The notes under the pieces: model-generated
Seen by the model: the letters and a program-made list of their open reading frames with translations, nothing else
The model's database searches: none
What the model was told of the DNA's origin: nothing
Shown: positions 60,009 to 64,000 of the stretch, one piece after another
Layout of the letters: every line of letters starts with the position of its first letter
Position numbering within the stretch: position 1 is the first letter of the stretch
NCBI RefSeq assembly: GCF_024436415.1
Contig: NZ_JAFMZQ010000001.1
Coordinates: forward strand, 1,116,001-1,180,000
Source of the DNA: Pedobacter deserti
GTDB lineage: Bacteria > Bacteroidota > Bacteroidia > Sphingobacteriales > Sphingobacteriaceae
Reading direction: 5' to 3'
DNA: 64,000 nucleotides
Made by a program: the position numbers and the translations under genes

Positions 60009-62123
60009 TTGACTGAATACATTAAAATAGCGTTGGTTGGGAACCCCAACACAGGAAAATCTACGCTCTTTAACCTCCTTACCGGACTTAATCAAAAAAT
60101 CGGTAATTTCCCCGGAATAACGGTCGACAAAAAGGTAGGCTATTGCAAATTGTCTGCCGACCGCAAAGCGGAGATCATCGACCTGCCGGGTACTTATAGT
60201 CTTTATCCGAAAAGCAGGGACGAGCGAATTGTACTGCAGGTCCTCGCGGATAGGAACAATCCAGGTTTTCCCGACGTGGTTATTGTGGTGGCAGATGCGA
60301 CTAACCTTAGGCGGAATCTGCTTCTGTATACCCAGGTAGCAGATATGGGGGTGCCTGTTATCCTAGCCTTGAATATGACTGATATGGCCAAACGTGCGGG
60401 GATCGACATTGATGTTGATAAGCTCTCTGAACGCCTTGGTGTTCAGGTTGTCCCGATTTCAGCGCGTAGCAATATTGGGCTTGATCAGTTGAAAACGGCC
60501 GTGGCAAACACCACCCGCATTCCGACACAGTTGCCGGGTGCAGACCTAAGTATTCTGGCACCTGAGGCGCGCCGGGAGGCGAAGGCGATATTGCAGATAG
60601 ACAACGACTACCTGGCCTTACAGATGCTGCATCAGCATCGGGACCTGGATATCTTTACGGAGGAGGAACATGCTGCACTTGATGGGATCCGCAGTGGTCA
60701 GGCTTTTGAGAGCGCCAAGCTTCAAGCGGCCGAGACAATAGCCCGGTACAGGTACCTCGGCACCGTGTTAAGTGGTGTGATGAAGGACACAGGTGCCGCC
60801 AGGAAGTTTACTTTCAGTGACAGGCTGGATGCCGTGCTAACCCATAAGGTTTGGGGTTTCCTGATCTTTATTGGGCTTTTGTTTTTCATATTCAATTCAA
60901 TTTTCGCCTGGTCGTCATATCCGATGGACATGATTGAGGGTGCTTTTCTGTTTCTGACGGAATATGGTCATGCACATTTGCCTGAAGGCGTGCTGTCGAG
61001 CCTGCTAATCGACGGTGTACTGGCAGGTCTCGGTGGTGTGGTGATTTTTATCCCGCAGATCGCTATTCTCTTCGCCTTTATTTCGATACTTGAAGATACC
61101 GGATATATGGCCAGGGTGACATTCATGATGGATAAGATCATGAGAAGGTTTGGTCTGAGTGGCAAATCGGTGGTGCCCATGATCGGCAGTCTGGCCTGTG
61201 CGGTGCCTTCTATTATGAGTGCACGTACTATAGAAAGCTGGAAGGACCGGATCATTACGATTATGGTAGTCCCGCTGGTCAGTTGCTCTGCCCGTCTGCC
61301 TGTTTATACCTTGCTGATATCGCTTGTAGTGCCAGAAGATACGGTTTGGGGCTTTATTAATCTGCAGGGCCTGACCTTGATGGGCATGTATGTAATCAGC
61401 ATCGTGGCAGCTGTCGTGGTGGCAGCGGTAATGAAGTTCCTGATTAAGGCGAAGGAAAGATCATATTTCATTATGGAATTGCCGGTTTACCGCATGCCCA
61501 GATGGTCTAATGTCATCTATACCATGTATGAGAAGTCGAAGACCTTTGTTGTTGAAGCTGGTAAAGTGATTATCGCAATATCTATTGTGCTGTGGGTACT
61601 GGCGTCGTACGGTCCCTCAGAAAGGATGGAGGCTATAGATCAAAAATACGCCGTGCTGGAGGCTCGCCAGGATAGTACCGTAGTGGAGACTCTGGAGCGG
61701 GATAAATCTGCCGAGTACCTGGAGAATTCGTATGCCGGTATTTTGGGGCATGCCATTGAACCTGCCATACGGCCATTGGGTTTCGATTGGAAGATCGGGA
61801 TATCACTAATTACCTCTTTTGCCGCCCGTGAGGCGTTTGTGGGCACAATGGCGACGATCTATAGTGTGGGTGACGCGGAAGAGACTGACACCATCCGGAA
61901 CAAAATGAGAAACGCAGTAGACCCTGACACGGGTTTGCCAATCTTTACTTTTGCAACTGCGTTTTCACTTATGCTTTTCTATGCTTTTGCTATGCAGTGC
62001 ATGAGTACGGTAGCGGTAGTGTATCGTGAAACAAAGTCATGGAAGTGGCCGCTTATACAGCTAACCTATATGACGCTTCTGGCTTATGTCGCCAGTTTGA
62101 TCGCCTATCAGCTATTGAAGTAA
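60009..62123 (+). CDS. feoB: Ferrous iron transporter FeoB
   Basis: 704-residue inner-membrane Fe2+ transporter with an N-terminal GTPase domain. G1 is GNPNTGKST (about 11-19), G3 is DLPGTYSLYPKSRDE with DLPG near 58-61, G4 is NMTD near 121-124 and G5 is SARSN. A helical guanine-dissociation-inhibitor-like domain (about 165-255) follows, then two Gate regions and the membrane core, with the conserved Cys in VSCSARLPVYTLLISL. The gene begins with TTG 60009; no ATG is available before the P-loop. It takes up ferrous iron under low-oxygen or iron-poor conditions; FeoC is not seen. Confidence 0.94.
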   Translation: MTEYIKIALVGNPNTGKSTLFNLLTGLNQKIGNFPGITVDKKVGYCKLSADRKAEIIDLPGTYSLYPKSRDERIVLQVLADRNNPGFPDVVIVVADATNLRRNLLLYTQVADMGVPVILALNMTDMAKRAGIDIDVDKLSERLGVQVVPISARSNIGLDQLKTAVANTTRIPTQLPGADLSILAPEARREAKAILQIDNDYLALQMLHQHRDLDIFTEEEHAALDGIRSGQAFESAKLQAAETIARYRYLGTVLSGVMKDTGAARKFTFSDRLDAVLTHKVWGFLIFIGLLFFIFNSIFAWSSYPMDMIEGAFLFLTEYGHAHLPEGVLSSLLIDGVLAGLGGVVIFIPQIAILFAFISILEDTGYMARVTFMMDKIMRRFGLSGKSVVPMIGSLACAVPSIMSARTIESWKDRIITIMVVPLVSCSARLPVYTLLISLVVPEDTVWGFINLQGLTLMGMYVISIVAAVVVAAVMKFLIKAKERSYFIMELPVYRMPRWSNVIYTMYEKSKTFVVEAGKVIIAISIVLWVLASYGPSERMEAIDQKYAVLEARQDSTVVETLERDKSAEYLENSYAGILGHAIEPAIRPLGFDWKIGISLITSFAAREAFVGTMATIYSVGDAEETDTIRNKMRNAVDPDTGLPIFTFATAFSLMLFYAFAMQCMSTVAVVYRETKSWKWPLIQLTYMTLLAYVASLIAYQLLK

Positions 62124-62140
62124 ATTGGTTATCTTGCAGT

Positions 62141-62758
62141 GTGGATAAGGTTGCTATTTTAGCTCAGCATATGCCGGCGGTGGCGGCACCGATGATAGCA
62201 CGATGGATCGATTATTTCCAATGTGAGTTCACCATATCGAAGGGCAGGGCTACGAAGCTTGGCGATTACCGGCATCCCTTTAAAGGGCTTGGGCATAAGA
62301 TTTCAGTAAACAGGACATTGAATCCTTATGCTTTTTTGGTGACAACGGTGCATGAATTTGCTCATTTGGTGACCTGGAACGAGTATAAGAACCGTGTTAA
62401 ACCGCATGGTGGCGAGTGGAAGCGCAACTTTCAGCGGATGATGGCTCCTTTTCTTGAACGCGACGTTTTCCCTGATGACCTAAGCCGTGCTATAGCAAGT
62501 TACCTGAATAACCCTGCGGCAGCTAGTTGCACCGACCTTAAGCTTTCAAGAGCGTTAAAAAAATATGATTTAAGCGCTGATGGCGTGTTTAAACTCGAAG
62601 AACTGCCGCCGGATGCGGTGTTCAGTATCAAAGACGGCCGACGGTTTAGAAAGGGCGAACGCTTGCGGAAGCGCTACAGGTGCACATGCCTGGACAACGG
62701 AAAGATCTATCTTTTTAATCCTCTTGCTGAAGTTTTTGACGTTCCTGCCACTGCTTAG
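62141..62758 (+). CDS. SprT-like zinc metallopeptidase-domain protein
   Basis: 205-residue protein with the SprT-like domain at about 20-130. The zinc-binding HEFAHL motif lies near residues 76-81 in LVTTVHEFAHLVTWNEYKN, followed by HGGEWKRNF. Related domains occur in SPRTN-type proteases that digest DNA-protein crosslinks, but the bacterial SprT role is not well defined. The C-terminal zinc-ribbon-like part is reduced to YRCTCLDNGKIY. I prefer GTG 62141 (VDKVAILAQHMPAVAAPMIA) over the 62039 start, which runs 85 bases into feoB; ATG 62171 is a further alternative. The end overlaps the convergent LutB gene by 44 bases. Confidence 0.75.
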   Translation: MDKVAILAQHMPAVAAPMIARWIDYFQCEFTISKGRATKLGDYRHPFKGLGHKISVNRTLNPYAFLVTTVHEFAHLVTWNEYKNRVKPHGGEWKRNFQRMMAPFLERDVFPDDLSRAIASYLNNPAAASCTDLKLSRALKKYDLSADGVFKLEELPPDAVFSIKDGRRFRKGERLRKRYRCTCLDNGKIYLFNPLAEVFDVPATA

Positions 62759-64000
62759 CAAAGGACTTTTCCGATACTAGCGGCATTTCCCTGTATTTTC
62801 CCCACTTCTTCCTGAACAGGTATTTCAAAAGAAAGTTTTTGATGCGACCACCAAACCTGTCCATCAGTGAGCGCCGCTGCATTCCTGTTTTCCACATCTT
62901 CCAGCCAATCTCCTCGGCTTTTGTATTGCTGCCACTGGAAGCCGCGTCGCGGCGGTTCAACAGGAGCATTTTATGGATGTCGATCTTCACGGGACAAACT
63001 TCAGAACATTTACCACACAGGCTCGAGGCATAACTCAGGTGCTTAAAGTTCTTCATCCCCTGGAAATGTGGGGTAATGATGGATCCGATTGGTCCGCTAT
63101 ACGTAGTGTTATAGGTGTGACCGCCAATATTTTTATACACGGGGCAGGCGTTCAGGCAAGCACCGCAGCGGATGCAATAGAGTCCCTGGCGCTGGTCTTT
63201 CTGTGCGAGCAGCTTCGTTCTGCCGTTGTCGAGCAGTATAACATACATCTCCTCCGGGCCATCTGTTTCGTCACCTCTTCTGGGTCCGCTGAGAACGGTA
63301 TTGTAAACTGTTAAGTTCTGCCCGGTTCCATGGCTCGCTAAAAGCGGCCAGAACAAATCCAAATCGGCGATGGAAGGGATCAGCTTTTCGATACCGACCA
63401 CCGCAATGTGAATCTTTGGGAAGGTGGTGGAAAGCCGGGCATTCCCTTCGTTTTCCGTAAGTGCTATGCTGCCCGTATCGGCGATCAGAAAGTTACCTCC
63501 GGTAATGCCTATGTCGGCAGTCAGATACTTGTCCCGAAGCAATTCCCGCGCTTTCTGGGTGAGCTGCTCCGGTGTATAGTCTACCGGCGTGCCGAACTTC
63601 TCATGAAAGAGCTGAGCGATCTCCTCTTTGCTAAGATGCATGGCAGGGGTTACAATATGGTATGGGTGCTGGCCAAGCAGCTGTACGATGTATTCGCCCA
63701 GGTCGCTCTCTAGCGATTCGATGTTGTTTTTCTCGAGAAATTCGTTCAGGTGAATTTCTTCGGTGGTCATAGATTTGGACTTTATTACAGATTTTCCGCC
63801 GGCATTATTGATGATATTTAATATCTCTTTCTGTGCCTCTGCAGCGTCGTTGGCCCAGATCACTTTACCACCTCTGCGCTGGAAGTTAGCTTCAAACTCC
63901 GGAAGATATTTATCCAGATTCTCCATAACGCGCCACTTGATCGCATGTGCCTTCTTCTTAGAGTTCTCCAGATTTTCAAATCTGGACAGTCCGCGTTCCA
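62715..64000 (-). CDS. lutB: LutB-type iron-sulfur lactate utilisation protein, N-terminus beyond window
   Basis: Part of a LutB/YkgF-type iron-sulfur protein, about 428 residues in view; the frame stays open to the right edge, where the sequence reads ERGLSRFENLENSKKKAHAI before MENLDKYLPEFE, so the start is outside the window. LutB works with LutA and LutC to oxidise L-lactate to pyruvate. An N-terminal LUD domain (AVVGIEKLIPSIADLDLFWP) is followed by two 4Fe-4S clusters, with motifs CIRCGACLNACPVYKNIGG and SLCGKCSEVCPVKIDIHKML. The cluster cysteines are intact. The C-terminal part is basic and helical (GRIKNFLLKYLFRKKWGKYR). The remaining lut genes would lie to the right, outside this window. 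Confidence 0.9.
   Translation of the reverse strand, partial: ERGLSRFENLENSKKKAHAIKWRVMENLDKYLPEFEANFQRRGGKVIWANDAAEAQKEILNIINNAGGKSVIKSKSMTTEEIHLNEFLEKNNIESLESDLGEYIVQLLGQHPYHIVTPAMHLSKEEIAQLFHEKFGTPVDYTPEQLTQKARELLRDKYLTADIGITGGNFLIADTGSIALTENEGNARLSTTFPKIHIAVVGIEKLIPSIADLDLFWPLLASHGTGQNLTVYNTVLSGPRRGDETDGPEEMYVILLDNGRTKLLAQKDQRQGLYCIRCGACLNACPVYKNIGGHTYNTTYSGPIGSIITPHFQGMKNFKHLSYASSLCGKCSEVCPVKIDIHKMLLLNRRDAASSGSNTKAEEIGWKMWKTGMQRRSLMDRFGGRIKNFLLKYLFRKKWGKYREMPLVSEKSFAKQWQERQKLQQED

Overview
The window comes from a Bacteroidota chromosome, most likely a Pedobacter-like member of the Sphingobacteriales. The evidence is two FecI/FecR-linked SusC/SusD loci, a 2387-residue SprA, a RuvA-SprA neighbourhood, DUF4292, two DUF6266 genes, and many promoters with the Bacteroidota -7 box TAnnTTTG. 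Genus and species cannot be fixed from the sequence alone. No rRNA, tRNA, CRISPR array, insertion sequence or integrase was seen, and no gene-free stretch exceeds about 280 bases.

Layout. 1-3.7 kb: the end of a DnaE2 translesion polymerase, an AbiE-type toxin-antitoxin pair with an operator-like promoter, and a small membrane protein. 3.9-23.9 kb: two complete nutrient-uptake loci in tandem, each with an ECF sigma factor, FecR anti-sigma, SusC and SusD. Together they carry five TlpA-like exported thioredoxins and no glycan-degrading enzymes. 23.9-34.9 kb: a mixed region with a divergent XRE regulator pair, several secreted proteins of unknown role, a Gdx-type SMR exporter behind a candidate guanidine-II riboswitch, a membrane-anchored winged-helix regulator, RtcB, a LOV blue-light histidine kinase with its response regulator, and a PadR/membrane-protein pair. 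35-37.9 kb: an unusual cassette of two DUF6266 genes around a holin-like membrane protein and a peptidoglycan hydrolase. It is preceded by direct repeats, a boxA-like element and a small hairpin, and has a strong terminator after its first gene. 37.9-64 kb: mostly housekeeping genes (amidohydrolase, flavin oxidoreductase, acylphosphatase, flippase, dUTPase, TPR protein, DUF4292 lipoprotein, EnvC-like protein, two TatA, GatA, a MltD-like transglycosylase, malic enzyme, RuvA, SprA, GcvH, VanZ-like protein, FeoA/FeoB, SprT-like protein, LutB).

How the genes work together. In each SusCD locus an outer-membrane TonB-dependent transporter with an N-terminal STN signalling domain should signal through FecR to release its sigma factor, which then drives transporter expression; the attached thioredoxins suggest redox chemistry on or around the imported ligand. 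The envelope genes between 40 and 48 kb cover precursor flipping, lipoprotein handling, amidase activation, Tat export and murein cleavage. The most unusual region is the 34.9-37.9 kb cassette, whose arrangement (leader with boxA and hairpin, gene, terminator, holin-like gene, lysin, second DUF6266) resembles a phage-style antiterminated lysis or release module. That functional reading is inference.
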